Notes: a model not told the origin generated them from the letters alone. Shown: positions 8,084 to 15,981, counted from the stretch's first letter. The stretch is 46,502 bases of DNA from GCA-002688135 sp964536565 (GCA_964536565.1 CAZHXK010000001.1:1-46502), one strand, 5' to 3'. Translations and numbers: made by a program.

Positions 8084-9754
8084 ATGAGCAGAACTGCACG
8101 TCGACGTTTGATTGTTCTAAGTATCTCAGCATGTTTCACTCTTGCGAGCTTTGTCAGTATGTATGTACTGGCTCGAAACGCACGAAGCAGCGAGTGGAGC
8201 GAGAAAGTCCAACCACATGACATGAGCGAGCGCTGGGGAATTATTCTAGCACTCAGCGAGTGTCTGGATCCTGAAAATGACCGATGTCGACATATGCCTA
8301 ACTTTATTCCGCAGTCACTGTGGGATAACGAAGCATGTGCGGCTTTGGTCCATAATACACTCAACTTTATTTTTGGTGAGGATGTGTTCGCGAATGCGAA
8401 TGCGTGGACCTTTGCCAAGGTAAACGAGGACTTAATGACTTTGGTCTATGATCGTCAACATGACTTTGAAATTGACGGCGATCGTATCAAAGAGATCAAA
8501 GACGGTGGGTTTGTACTCTCCAAACTCCTGAGCCGTGACGATGTGTATGTCATTGGTTATCACTACCATGACACACGCTCTGATACGAAGATTATCGCTG
8601 CAGATGAGTATTGGAACTCTCACGTCATGCTGTTGCTTCCACGAAAGTCATCCGGCTGGTGGGGCTTTCACCTCGTTCATATGGGCGATGAGAATCCGAT
8701 TCGAATCGATCGTATCGATGAAATGCCAAAGTTGTTTGATCTAATGTACATCTGGCGCATTGAAAATATTATTCGTCCGGAACACGTCGATGAAGTCATT
8801 CTCCACCATAATACACTCCCCTACAAAACTGCTGTGAAGTGGTTGCGTCTGAGTGGATATGCAGAACGAGTGAGTTCATATATCGATACGATCGCCATGT
8901 GGGCTGCAAACTCCTATCATGGAACTGAGCAGTATCCCCGCGTCGTCCTTCGCAATAACTCAACACCACTTCCGGTCGTCGACCCTACTGATTCCAACGG
9001 ATGTTCACACAATGACGTACTCGGTTTTTTCCATGGCGAAGCGATTCGCTGTCATAGTGAAAAAAGCTCTCGAGGTCCGTATGGTCTAGAGAACCAGTGC
9101 GTTGAGTTTGTGAATCGATTTCTTGCTCGACATCTCGGGTACAAAAATCTCACGCGGACAGGTCATGCATACTCATACTACACACGCGCAAAGGTGAAAG
9201 GCCTGAGGCGATACCCGCAAGGAGGCCGTGTTAAGCCGCAACCATATGATCTTCTTATTCTGCGTAAGCAGGATGGTGGATTCGGTCATGTATCCGTTGT
9301 TTCATCTGTGACTGACGCGCAGGTATGCGTTGTACAGCAAAACACTCATCCGAAATTTGAACCATGGCACACATGCTACCGTCTTGTTTCGGACAGCAAT
9401 CGATATCGTATCGAAGGGACGTTTTTGCCAGTACTCGGCTGGTCGAGACTTCCCAAAAAATTTCTTGAGCAGGAGAGATCTGATGAAAAAGGCAATGCGA
9501 GTTCTATTTCTGGTAGCGTGTCTGGTACTTCTTACAGGAGGCGGTGGCGGCTACAGCGGAGACGCGGGTGGCTGCGACTGCCAAATGACACCAAGCCCAC
9601 GCTCGTCGATTCCATAAAGGTTTCACACGGAGACAAGCTTCTCCCCCTCGTTTCATCGCATCACGCGGACCTACATGCAACACTGGATTGTAATCCAGAG
9701 CTGCACTCGGTGCATCGTATTTACGTCAATCAAGTGCTGACTCTCTGTAAATAA
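8084..9754 (+). CDS. Membrane-anchored CHAP-domain amidase with C-terminal LysM-like segment
   Basis: A 556-residue protein. One membrane segment follows an RRR stretch (residues about 9-30), so most of the chain is probably outside the membrane. Residues about 330-440 form a CHAP domain like glutathionylspermidine amidase: QCVEFVNRF (Cys about 338), GHVSVVSS (His about 402), then VVQQNT. Such domains cut peptidoglycan or other amide bonds. Residues about 505-556 (SHGDKLLPLV, then NPELHSVHRIYVNQVLTLC) resemble a LysM repeat. The ATG at 8084 follows AGGAGG; a TTG three bases upstream is too close. The Arg-rich linker (about 470-495) is suspicious because another frame there encodes a signal peptide with its own ribosome site. 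The LysM part may belong to a second gene. Confidence 0.75.
   Translation: MSRTARRRLIVLSISACFTLASFVSMYVLARNARSSEWSEKVQPHDMSERWGIILALSECLDPENDRCRHMPNFIPQSLWDNEACAALVHNTLNFIFGEDVFANANAWTFAKVNEDLMTLVYDRQHDFEIDGDRIKEIKDGGFVLSKLLSRDDVYVIGYHYHDTRSDTKIIAADEYWNSHVMLLLPRKSSGWWGFHLVHMGDENPIRIDRIDEMPKLFDLMYIWRIENIIRPEHVDEVILHHNTLPYKTAVKWLRLSGYAERVSSYIDTIAMWAANSYHGTEQYPRVVLRNNSTPLPVVDPTDSNGCSHNDVLGFFHGEAIRCHSEKSSRGPYGLENQCVEFVNRFLARHLGYKNLTRTGHAYSYYTRAKVKGLRRYPQGGRVKPQPYDLLILRKQDGGFGHVSVVSSVTDAQVCVVQQNTHPKFEPWHTCYRLVSDSNRYRIEGTFLPVLGWSRLPKKFLEQERSDEKGNASSISGSVSGTSYRRRWRLQRRRGWLRLPNDTKPTLVDSIKVSHGDKLLPLVSSHHADLHATLDCNPELHSVHRIYVNQVLTLCK
9483..9754 (+). CDS. Possible overlapping secreted LysM protein, broken by a one-base frame change
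   Basis: ATG at 9483 lies 7 nt after AGGAG and opens a second frame. It encodes MKKAMRVLFLVAC, a hydrophobic stretch and a Gly-rich segment, a typical (lipo)protein signal peptide. It stops at 9617. The LysM-like sequence that would follow continues to 9754 in the CHAP frame. A single extra A near CCAAATGAC (about 9593-9601) would join signal peptide and LysM into a protein of about 90 residues. The same base would end the CHAP gene at an adjacent TGA. Either one base is missing from the assembly, or the overlap is real and the signal frame is chance. Confidence 0.4.
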
Positions 9755-9759
9755 AAACA

Positions 9760-9788
9760 CCCTCGACCAATGGTCGGGGGATTTTTTT
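9760..9788. terminator. Bidirectional terminator
   Basis: CCCTCGACC-AAT-GGTCGGGGG then ATTTTTTT; on the minus strand the same stem is followed by TGTTTTTA. Confidence 0.8.
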
Positions 9789-10320
9789 AATCTTCAGGTT
9801 TGCACAAGCCGTATTCTACAGCTTCACGTAGATCCAATCTGTAATTCCGACTGCAAAAATTACTAAAAACCTCTGCAGTCATCTTTCCTTCACAGTGCCT
9901 AACGAGAATTTCTTGCATCTTCTTTTGCATTTCCTGCATTTCATGGGCGTCTCGCATGAGGTCAGCAGCAGTCGCAGTTACACCTCTTTCATAGCGCCTT
10001 CTCAGATCATGAAATTCAAACATGATGTTGGGGCCAGCATAGCGTCTGTCCCCAGCCATAAGGATAATGAGTCCGGCTGATGACACCTCACCCGCAGCAT
10101 GAAACACCAGTCGTGGTGTTTTGAGTATCGTTTTCACTGTATCGTAAAAAGCTAACGCAGCACTCATACTTCCCCCACCAGTTGTCAGAATGATGTGTAA
10201 ATCATGACTAGGTCTGGAACGCTCATGCTGTACAACCTTCCGTAACGCAGCATCAACGCCCTCGTCATCAATGTGTCCTTCCCAAATGTAATGCTGATGT
10301 CTTTGTAAATCGATACTCAT
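9787..10320 (-). CDS. ClpP/SppA-fold serine protease-like protein
   Basis: A 177-residue protein of the ClpP/crotonase superfamily. It has the oxyanion loop TTGGGSMSAALAFYD and a nucleophile motif EVSSAGLIILMAG in place of the ClpP GxASM. The likely His is in MFEFHDLR and the likely Asp in RNYRLDLREAVEYGL, so the triad could be intact. The helix between them (residues about 110-140) is longer than usual. The ATG at 10320 is chosen because AGGAG sits 5 nt upstream and the promoter's expected transcript start (about 10349) rules out the longer frame. No Clp ATPase is nearby; it may be a stand-alone peptidase or a non-proteolytic relative. Confidence 0.75.
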   Translation of the reverse strand: MSIDLQRHQHYIWEGHIDDEGVDAALRKVVQHERSRPSHDLHIILTTGGGSMSAALAFYDTVKTILKTPRLVFHAAGEVSSAGLIILMAGDRRYAGPNIMFEFHDLRRRYERGVTATAADLMRDAHEMQEMQKKMQEILVRHCEGKMTAEVFSNFCSRNYRLDLREAVEYGLCKPED

Positions 10321-10355
10321 GTATACTCCTGTGTTTTGGTAAAGATCGTGTGAGG

Positions 10356-10384
10356 ACATTAGCATCTATACACCCCCCTGTCAA
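10356..10384 (-). promoter_or_regulatory. Promoter of the ClpP-like gene, with GATC leader motif
   Basis: TTGACA (10379-10384), 17 bp, TAATGT (10356-10361). GATCTTTA (10347-10340) begins 8 nt after the -10. Confidence 0.8.
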
Positions 10385-10401
10385 TACAGACACTCGTGTA
10401 A

Positions 10402-10430
10402 TAAAAAAACCGAAGGGATTACCCTTCGGT
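10402..10430 (-). terminator. Terminator of the two-gene repeat-protein operon
   Basis: ACCGAAGGG-TAAT-CCCTTCGGT followed by seven T on the minus strand. Confidence 0.9.
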
Positions 10431-10438
10431 GCGTGATT

Positions 10439-10900
10439 CTAGTCCTGTAGCGCCATCATCAGCGACGCAATTGAGTCTTCTAACCGAATGACGGACCGTT
10501 TCAGTTCATCATCCTTATGTGTCTCAGGCAGCCCCACAGAAACTCCCTTTTCATGGACTCGCGCAGCGGCGTCTGGCGTCAATTGCCAACGCTCATCCTC
10601 CGAATGTGCGATATCGTGGAGCTGTGCAAGTGAGTCAATGGTTATCGTACTGATCACACCACCTTCATCTACATAGTGATAATGACCATCGCACATCACC
10701 ACATCTGCGATCGACTCAGGAACCCCCAGCGCGACCACATCAGCGAACAGCTCTTCCGAACGTCCCTGTGAAATCAAGTTTGACTTGACCCCATCAGCAA
10801 GGAACATACGAGCAAACGACAGAGAAGGCAGTCGTATTGAAATGATCGATGCAGCATGAAGCTCTGCAATTGGTTTCTCTGCGCTCCCAACCGCTTTCAT
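10439..10900 (-). CDS. Repeat protein of unknown function (two ~55-residue units)
   Basis: A 153-residue protein with no known domain. Two units can be aligned to those in the two neighbouring proteins: about residues 9-62 (ends ALGVPES) and 68-125 (VDEGGVISTITIDSLAQL, ending SVGLPET). Each has a short beta hairpin around a Gly, then S-xx-A-x-L starting a helix, then a second helix ending in (S/G)-x-LPE. The C-terminal 25 residues form a charged helix. It overlaps the upstream gene by an ATGA junction, so the two are translationally coupled. No signal peptide or membrane segment. Confidence 0.7.
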   Translation of the reverse strand: MKAVGSAEKPIAELHAASIISIRLPSLSFARMFLADGVKSNLISQGRSEELFADVVALGVPESIADVVMCDGHYHYVDEGGVISTITIDSLAQLHDIAHSEDERWQLTPDAAARVHEKGVSVGLPETHKDDELKRSVIRLEDSIASLMMALQD

Positions 10901-11589
10901 GTGATAGAGCCAACGCCAGTAAGCTTTCCTTCTTGATGCATCTCGCTAAGCTGCACCATCAGCCGGGCCCGATCATCATCATTGAAGATGGTCTTCAGTG
11001 AATCTCCACCCATGATAGCCGAGTATCCGATATCAAATGAATCGAATTCTCCGCAGAGGTTACCTGCGTAATCGAACAATCCGGCACTACCCTCGAGACA
11101 CTCCACTCGAGATAGATCCTCCGGGAGATCGGAACTGTTAATCGCCTCTGTAACCTCTTGCGTGAAGGCAGGATGCACTCGGTTCAACTGAACCGCTTGC
11201 GTGATCAGATCGATCGCGTGTCGCTTGCTTGCCACTTCCAAGATGAAACCAGCAATACTCAGCTCTGCAATCACACCACCACACCTCGCTACGCGCTCTG
11301 TCATCCGAAAGGCAGACCTTGTACCGAGCAACTTCTCGCAGCCCTGAACTTGAGACCGAACGTGTATCGCGTCATCAGCATCCATCTGTGCGCGACGAAC
11401 CAGACCATCCAGAAGCAGCACACACTGCTCCTTGGTAGTCACCTCGGAAATGAACCGACCCTGTTGATCGAAGACGTGTCCGAACGGAACCACTCCATCC
11501 AAAAACCCTACGAACTCCATAAGTTCATCGTGTTCCTTATCAGCCTGAACAGCCGGCATCTCTCCCACAAACTGATAGCGTGCTCGCAT
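10897..11589 (-). CDS. Repeat protein of unknown function (three ~55-residue units)
   Basis: A 230-residue protein built almost entirely of the unit seen in its neighbours. The units start near residues 25, 95 and 160; the first two show the clearest form (ISEVTTKEQCVLLLDGLV and FILEVASKRHAIDLITQAV, ending SSDLPED). The third is more divergent. The ATG at 11589 has AAGGAG 5 nt upstream. The leader carries a 7-bp hairpin (11617-11635) and the GATCATTA motif. It is first in an operon with the 153-residue repeat protein. Cytoplasmic by appearance; function unknown. Confidence 0.72.
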   Translation of the reverse strand: MRARYQFVGEMPAVQADKEHDELMEFVGFLDGVVPFGHVFDQQGRFISEVTTKEQCVLLLDGLVRRAQMDADDAIHVRSQVQGCEKLLGTRSAFRMTERVARCGGVIAELSIAGFILEVASKRHAIDLITQAVQLNRVHPAFTQEVTEAINSSDLPEDLSRVECLEGSAGLFDYAGNLCGEFDSFDIGYSAIMGGDSLKTIFNDDDRARLMVQLSEMHQEGKLTGVGSIT

Positions 11590-11601
11590 AACTTCTCCTT
11601 G

Positions 11602-11635
11602 TAATGATCGACTCTCGTGGCCCACCTTGGGCCAC
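11602..11635 (-). promoter_or_regulatory. Leader hairpin and GATC motif of the repeat-protein operon
   Basis: GTGGCCC-N5-GGGCCAC (11617-11635) lies in the 5' leader, followed by GATCATTA (11609-11602) just ahead of the Shine-Dalgarno. Confidence 0.5.
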
Positions 11636-11646
11636 CAAACGCAAAT

Positions 11647-11675
11647 AGCATATAGCACGTGCCCCGATATGTCAA
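11647..11675 (-). promoter_or_regulatory. Promoter of the repeat-protein operon
   Basis: TTGACA (11670-11675), 17 bp, TATGCT (11647-11652). Confidence 0.75.
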
Positions 11676-11677
11676 CA

Positions 11678-11703
11678 TTAAAAAATCGCCTGAATTAGGC
11701 GAT
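11678..11703 (-). terminator. Terminator of the 11706-12473 gene
   Basis: ATCGCCT-AATTC-AGGCGAT followed by six T on the minus strand. Confidence 0.9.
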
Positions 11704-11705
11704 GT

Positions 11706-12473
11706 TTAGTGTACGAGTTCGGGGAAAAGCCCCATATCCTTTCCATGTGCCCAGAGATAGGATGGATCACTTGCGTGTTTCTCTGGAAGTTCCGACACCG
11801 TAATTTCTTCCTTAATGCGAGGAAATGCTCCTGCGAGCAGCAACTCCTGCTGAACCGCATAGTTCAGCTGGTCCATTGCCTGCCGCTTCGATCGCACTCG
11901 CAGTAGCGGGTTTGTACCCTGACGTTTATCCGGGATGATGACGAATATCTCCTCCTGTGTTCCTACTGCCTGAGCTCGGCATAGTCGTGCAACCGACATA
12001 AGCAAACCACTCTGCATGATGTCGCTTTCAATACCGCGTGCCCACTGTTCGTGCATGACGTGCTCCACAACAGCATTCTTAACAACACTCAGCGCATATT
12101 GCTTCGACATCACACCAGTGATACGACGTCCATTCAGATATAATGTCATTGATGGTGCGCCGTATAGCTCTTTGTCGTTCACAACCACTCGGCTTATCGT
12201 GTCGAGTAGATGCGGACACATCATAATTTGTGTCATGACGTGTGGCATATCTCCGGATTCAATCAGTCCGTCCCTGAGAAATCGTTCGCATAAAATTGCG
12301 CCCTGCTCTTTGCTCAGCACCAGACCCTTTTGCACGCCATTCACATACACATACCCGTATCCAACTGGATCAGCCAGTATACCAGACCGCTCAATCAGAT
12401 CGACAATCTCAGCTTTTGTATCTTTTGAAATGTTCCCACAAAACTCATAGTATATTTTCTGAATAGCTCCCAT
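11706..12473 (-). CDS. Repeat protein of unknown function (three ~60-residue units)
   Basis: A 255-residue paralogue of the two proteins downstream. Three units are easy to see, near residues 35-95, 105-165 and 170-235: VQKGLVLSKEQGAILCERFL, then RRITGVMSKQYALSVVKNAV, then LLRVRSKRQAMDQLNYAV. Each begins with a beta hairpin and the S-K-xx-A signature, followed by two helices; the last ends SELPEK. The ATG follows GGGAGGTGAG. The promoter overlaps the stop codon of the upstream methyltransferase. It has its own terminator, separate from the 10439-11589 operon. Function unknown. Confidence 0.72.
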   Translation of the reverse strand: MGAIQKIYYEFCGNISKDTKAEIVDLIERSGILADPVGYGYVYVNGVQKGLVLSKEQGAILCERFLRDGLIESGDMPHVMTQIMMCPHLLDTISRVVVNDKELYGAPSMTLYLNGRRITGVMSKQYALSVVKNAVVEHVMHEQWARGIESDIMQSGLLMSVARLCRAQAVGTQEEIFVIIPDKRQGTNPLLRVRSKRQAMDQLNYAVQQELLLAGAFPRIKEEITVSELPEKHASDPSYLWAHGKDMGLFPELVH

Positions 12474-12504
12474 CTCACCTCCCTTGTTTAAAGATCAACA
12501 ATGC

Positions 12505-12533
12505 AGAATACCGAAATCACACTCGCATGTCAA
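12505..12533 (-). promoter_or_regulatory. Promoter of the 11706-12473 gene, with GATC leader motif
   Basis: TTGACA (12528-12533), 17 bp, TATTCT (12505-12510). GATCTTTA (12496-12489) begins 8 nt after the -10. Confidence 0.8.
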
Positions 12534-13240
12534 GAGGTTGGCTTTTCCGCCTCAACAAATACATTGTGCCCCACCTGTTGATTCGCTCGCTTTCGATTTT
12601 TTATGTAGTGACATTTTTTTATCTTAAAACCTGCTTTCTCAACAAGTGCTTTCAATTCGTCTTTCTCAAACACGTGTACATAACGATTCATTAAAAGTTT
12701 TCCTGTGCTGTCATACCACGGGATCGTATGGTCAGACTTTTCTAAATCCTCATCTGTAAACTTAAGTCTTTTCTTGTAATAGTTTGCTCGCAAATTCCAT
12801 GTTGTCATGATCGCTGTGCCACCAGGCTTGAGCACTCGAAATATTTCATCAATTGCCTTCTGCTGAAACTTTTCTGATGGTATGTGATGGAGCGCCGCCA
12901 GACAGAATACTGCATCAAAATAGTTTTCTTTACATGGAATATCGAGAAGGTTTGCAGCCACGAACTTTGCACCATCCATCGCATATTGATCTTTCGCTGC
13001 CTCTATGATAGTCTCGCTTTGATCCATACCGATGTAATCGGCACTTTTTTTCAGGACATAGGGCGCAAAACGACCCGACCCACAGCCGAGATCCAAGACC
13101 ATTCCTTTGTATGGAACATATTGAGCAAACAACTCTGCATCTGCCCAAAACTTCGTACGTGTTTCTTTAAAGTGACCGACGATGTTATCGTAGCCAATGC
13201 GTGTTTGTTCTACAATTTTTTCAGCTTCCTTTTGATTCAT
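12530..13240 (-). CDS. Trm9-like SAM-dependent tRNA methyltransferase
   Basis: A 236-residue class I methyltransferase. Motif I is VLDLGCGSGRF (about residues 60-70), the SAM acidic residue is in YIGMDQS, motif IV is FDAVFCLAALHHI, and post-motif is RVLKPGGTAIM. The N-terminal YDNIVGHFKETR and the later IPW, MNRYVHVFEKDELKALVEKAGF match Trm9/ALKBH8-type enzymes, which methylate 5-carboxymethyluridine at wobble U34 of tRNA. The divergent neighbour Elp3 makes the cm5 group, so together they could make mcm5U. The start at 13240 is chosen because a TTGAGT-17-TAGAGT promoter lies at 13261-13289; ATGs at 13258 and 13273 are alternatives. No Shine-Dalgarno. Confidence 0.75.
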   Translation of the reverse strand: MNQKEAEKIVEQTRIGYDNIVGHFKETRTKFWADAELFAQYVPYKGMVLDLGCGSGRFAPYVLKKSADYIGMDQSETIIEAAKDQYAMDGAKFVAANLLDIPCKENYFDAVFCLAALHHIPSEKFQQKAIDEIFRVLKPGGTAIMTTWNLRANYYKKRLKFTDEDLEKSDHTIPWYDSTGKLLMNRYVHVFEKDELKALVEKAGFKIKKCHYIKNRKRANQQVGHNVFVEAEKPTS

Positions 13241-13256
13241 ATTGAATTCGTATTTC

Positions 13257-15005
13257 ATGAACTCTACCAACAAAGCAATTATTACTCAATTGTGTGCGAC
13301 TTACCCTCGCGATTTTAATGATGTAAATAAAGTTAAACGTGCAGTACTGCGCGCAGCGGGCGGGACACAGCCTACAAAATCTGACCTTCTCAAAGCATAC
13401 AGAGAAATGCTTGCTGATGGAGATATTGAGCAATCCGATGTGATTGAGCGATTACTTCAGCGCGGACACATTCGCTCTCTATCTGGTGTTTCGGTTATTA
13501 CTGTTTTGACCAAGCCATATGCCTGCCCCGGTAAGTGTGTGTACTGCCCAACCGAATCCATCATGCCAAAAAGTTATCTTTCAAATGAGCCGGCTGCCCA
13601 ACGCGCTCTGCGAAATAAGTTCGACCCCTGGCTTCAAATTTCAAATCGTATTTGCATGCTTGAGGGAAATGGCCATTCGGTTGATAAGGTTGAGATGATT
13701 GTGAAGGGTGGTACATGGAACGCATATCGGTATGATTATCAGCTATGGTTTATTCGCAGATGCTATGAAGCGTGTAATCGATATGGAACCGAAGACGCCA
13801 ATCTTCCTGATGACCGAGCAGATTTTAAGATGAAGGAGATTGACCCTGAAACAACGTTTACAAACGTGAGTTCTTTGGAGGTTATTGATGCTCCCAAAGC
13901 AACAACAGCCGAGGATATTCAAGCTTCTATTGAGATCGAAAAAAAGCGATTAGCCGAGGCGATTAAAATAAATGAAACTGCAAAATATAGAATCATCGGC
14001 TTAACACTAGAGACGCGCCCTGACTGGATTCGGCCCGAAGAAGTCGCCCGCATGCGCGAGATGGGATGTACACGACTCGAGGTTGGCCTCCAGCACACCG
14101 ATGATGAGGTGTTGAAATTGATTAAACGTGGACACACCGTGCAGCAATTTAAAGATGGAATTTCTCTCCTGCGCGATGCTGGATTTAAAGTTGATTTGCA
14201 TACAATGCCACACCTACCAGGCGCGACACCAGAATCAGATATCGAGATGTATGATATTTTGTTTAATGACCCTGGTCTGCGTCCGGACATGATTAAAATC
14301 TATCCATGTACGGTCGTTCCACTTTCAGAATTGCAGGATTGGTTTGATGAAGGAAAGTTCGTGCCCTATCCACTCGAAGAATTAACTCGCGTCTTGAAAG
14401 AAGCAAAAAAACGCGTTCCACGATACTGTCGTATTTCTCGTTTGATTCGAGACATTCCTTCAGACTCAATCACCGCAGGAAACAAAGTAACGAACCTGCG
14501 CGAGATGTTGCAGAAAGACATGGAAGCCGAAGGTCAGACATGCGTGTGTTTACGCTGTCGTGAATATGGTCGGTCTTCAAAAAAATATGACGACCTGCTG
14601 AAGGAAGAACCACAGCTTTTTATTGAAGAATACGAAGCTGGTAATGGAACTGAATATTTCCTGAGCTATGAAGATCCTCAGCGTCGATGCGTGTTCGCGT
14701 TCTTGCGACTTCGCCTCCCCTCTTCTCAGGACGAAAGAGTCACCACACTCATGCCTGAAATTAAGGACTGCGCATTTGTACGTGAGTTACACACATATGG
14801 ACATCTCGTGAAGATTGATGCTGCCGCACGTACATCCGATGTCCAACACAAAGGATTCGGGAAAAAACTTATGGCAGCTTCTGAAAAAATTGCCAAAGAA
14901 AATGGATTCAAAACGATGGCCGTTATTTCTGGTGTCGGTGTTCGTGAGTACTATAAGAAAATTGGATATCATCTCGGTGATACGTACATGCTTAAGGACT
15001 TGTAA
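13257..15005 (+). CDS. elp3: Elp3-family tRNA U34 carboxymethyltransferase (radical SAM / acetyltransferase)
   Basis: A 582-residue full-length Elp3. The radical SAM cluster is C90-x3-C94-x2-C97 (CPGKCVYCP), followed by the TRPDWI and RLEVGLQH segments of the TIM barrel. The C-terminal GNAT domain has QHKGFGKKLM (acetyl-CoA loop) and the REYYKKIGY tail. The family uses acetyl-CoA and SAM to install cm5 on wobble uridine, and bacterial and archaeal Elp3 act without the other Elongator subunits. The ATG at 13257 sits in a TCATGA palindrome that also holds a possible start of the divergent Trm9-like gene. TTG at 13242 is an alternative start. No Shine-Dalgarno is seen. Confidence 0.93.
   Translation: MNSTNKAIITQLCATYPRDFNDVNKVKRAVLRAAGGTQPTKSDLLKAYREMLADGDIEQSDVIERLLQRGHIRSLSGVSVITVLTKPYACPGKCVYCPTESIMPKSYLSNEPAAQRALRNKFDPWLQISNRICMLEGNGHSVDKVEMIVKGGTWNAYRYDYQLWFIRRCYEACNRYGTEDANLPDDRADFKMKEIDPETTFTNVSSLEVIDAPKATTAEDIQASIEIEKKRLAEAIKINETAKYRIIGLTLETRPDWIRPEEVARMREMGCTRLEVGLQHTDDEVLKLIKRGHTVQQFKDGISLLRDAGFKVDLHTMPHLPGATPESDIEMYDILFNDPGLRPDMIKIYPCTVVPLSELQDWFDEGKFVPYPLEELTRVLKEAKKRVPRYCRISRLIRDIPSDSITAGNKVTNLREMLQKDMEAEGQTCVCLRCREYGRSSKKYDDLLKEEPQLFIEEYEAGNGTEYFLSYEDPQRRCVFAFLRLRLPSSQDERVTTLMPEIKDCAFVRELHTYGHLVKIDAAARTSDVQHKGFGKKLMAASEKIAKENGFKTMAVISGVGVREYYKKIGYHLGDTYMLKDL
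13261..13289 (-). promoter_or_regulatory. Candidate promoter of the Trm9-like gene
   Basis: TTGAGT (13284-13289), 17 bp, TAGAGT (13261-13266) on the minus strand, inside the 5' end of elp3. Confidence 0.45.
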
Positions 15006-15026
15006 CCGACCGTCATCAGCCTACCC

Positions 15027-15055
15027 AAAACTGCGTTCGTGTGCGCGGTTTTCTT
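15027..15055 (+). terminator. Terminator of elp3
   Basis: AAAACTGCG pairs with CGCGGTTTT around an 8-nt loop (one T-G pair), then TTTCTT. Confidence 0.65.
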
Positions 15056-15059
15056 ATAC

Positions 15060-15081
15060 AAAAAAACGCCCGTGTCGGGCG
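15060..15081 (-). terminator. Terminator of the 15088-15918 gene
   Basis: CGCCCG-ACA-CGGGCG followed by seven T on the minus strand. Confidence 0.85.
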
Positions 15082-15087
15082 CAAATA

Positions 15088-15918
15088 TCATGTTTCCAAA
15101 TATGCTTCCTCGTAGAATGTCCTATTCCAGTACTTTCGTTGCCATCCATCGTGAGTAGGCAAATCCTTGCTCCATTCGTACCTCGAGACTCCGCAATTAC
15201 TAATTGCAAATGCCTTGTCTTCACGATTCAGATCCTCAATAGTCTGCTTTGCGGTAAGATGCTCAAGTGATCGTCGCAGCCACATGATCGATGCAAGGTG
15301 ACCAATCACCATCACATCTTTATCGTGATAATGCCGCGTGAAAATACGCTGTAAAAATCCATCGAGTCGACGTACGACCTGCCAATGCGACTCACCCGTG
15401 TGCGTCGGCCCGTCTATCGCCGGATCACCCGTCTGCAAACCCTTCCGCCGAAACTTTGTATAATCACGATGCTTCAGTTCAAGTAGCAACCGCAGTCGCT
15501 CGAACTGCATGTTCCATGTCTCAGGCCTGCCTTTGTCCAGCCACTGAACGCCGTCCCCTTGATACCGCTCGGCGAGCGCATGAGACTCTTTGCAGTATCG
15601 CTTCATACGCTTCAATACGCGAGGACTACTTTCCCAGCCCGACAACAGCAGTTCAATGGTCTGGATCACACGATCCCACGGACTGTAGAAAATTGCATCG
15701 AATCCGTTTGGCTGCATTTCGGCCAAACCCTTACTTGTAGCAATAGCCTGCTCAACGCCCGCAGGTGTTAAACCGACATGCTGCTCCTCAACACCGATAA
15801 TTTGTTTAGGCACATGACTCACATCTTTAAAACGCAAGTCATTTTGATAGGCAATGTCCCACCAGTACTCTGCATGTCTTACTACAGTAATGGAACGTGG
15901 CCGAAACATATTAAGCAT
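15088..15918 (-). CDS. Histidine phosphatase family protein
   Basis: A 276-residue protein of the phosphoglycerate mutase-like superfamily. The phospho-acceptor motif is VVRHAEYW near residue 16, the second Arg is in YSPWDRVIQT, the acid is in THTGESHWQVVRRLDGFL, and the second His is in VMVIGHLAS. The insert between these (about residues 95-175) is long for the family. It removes phosphate from an unknown small molecule or protein. The ATG at 15918 follows AGGAGGGAAGC; the longer frame would include the -35 box. It is a single-gene unit with a clear promoter and terminator. Confidence 0.82.
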   Translation of the reverse strand: MLNMFRPRSITVVRHAEYWWDIAYQNDLRFKDVSHVPKQIIGVEEQHVGLTPAGVEQAIATSKGLAEMQPNGFDAIFYSPWDRVIQTIELLLSGWESSPRVLKRMKRYCKESHALAERYQGDGVQWLDKGRPETWNMQFERLRLLLELKHRDYTKFRRKGLQTGDPAIDGPTHTGESHWQVVRRLDGFLQRIFTRHYHDKDVMVIGHLASIMWLRRSLEHLTAKQTIEDLNREDKAFAISNCGVSRYEWSKDLPTHDGWQRKYWNRTFYEEAYLET

Positions 15919-15952
15919 GCTTCCCTCCTCTGAGTGCAATGAACAAGGGAAG

Positions 15953-15981
15953 ACAGTATCATAGCTCATACAGCATGTCAA
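15953..15981 (-). promoter_or_regulatory. Promoter of the 15088-15918 gene
   Basis: TTGACA (15976-15981), 17 bp, TACTGT (15953-15958). GTTCATTG starts 8 nt after the -10 and resembles the GATC leader motif at the same spacing. Confidence 0.8.

Noticed and set aside
8132..8139. parS half-site TGTTTCAC
   Set aside because: Only a half-site inside the CHAP gene; a similar one at 32959-32966 is also alone. Both fit chance.
10321..10365. Longer start for the ClpP-like gene
   Set aside because: It lies upstream of or at the predicted transcript start, and the ATG at 10320 has a proper ribosome site.
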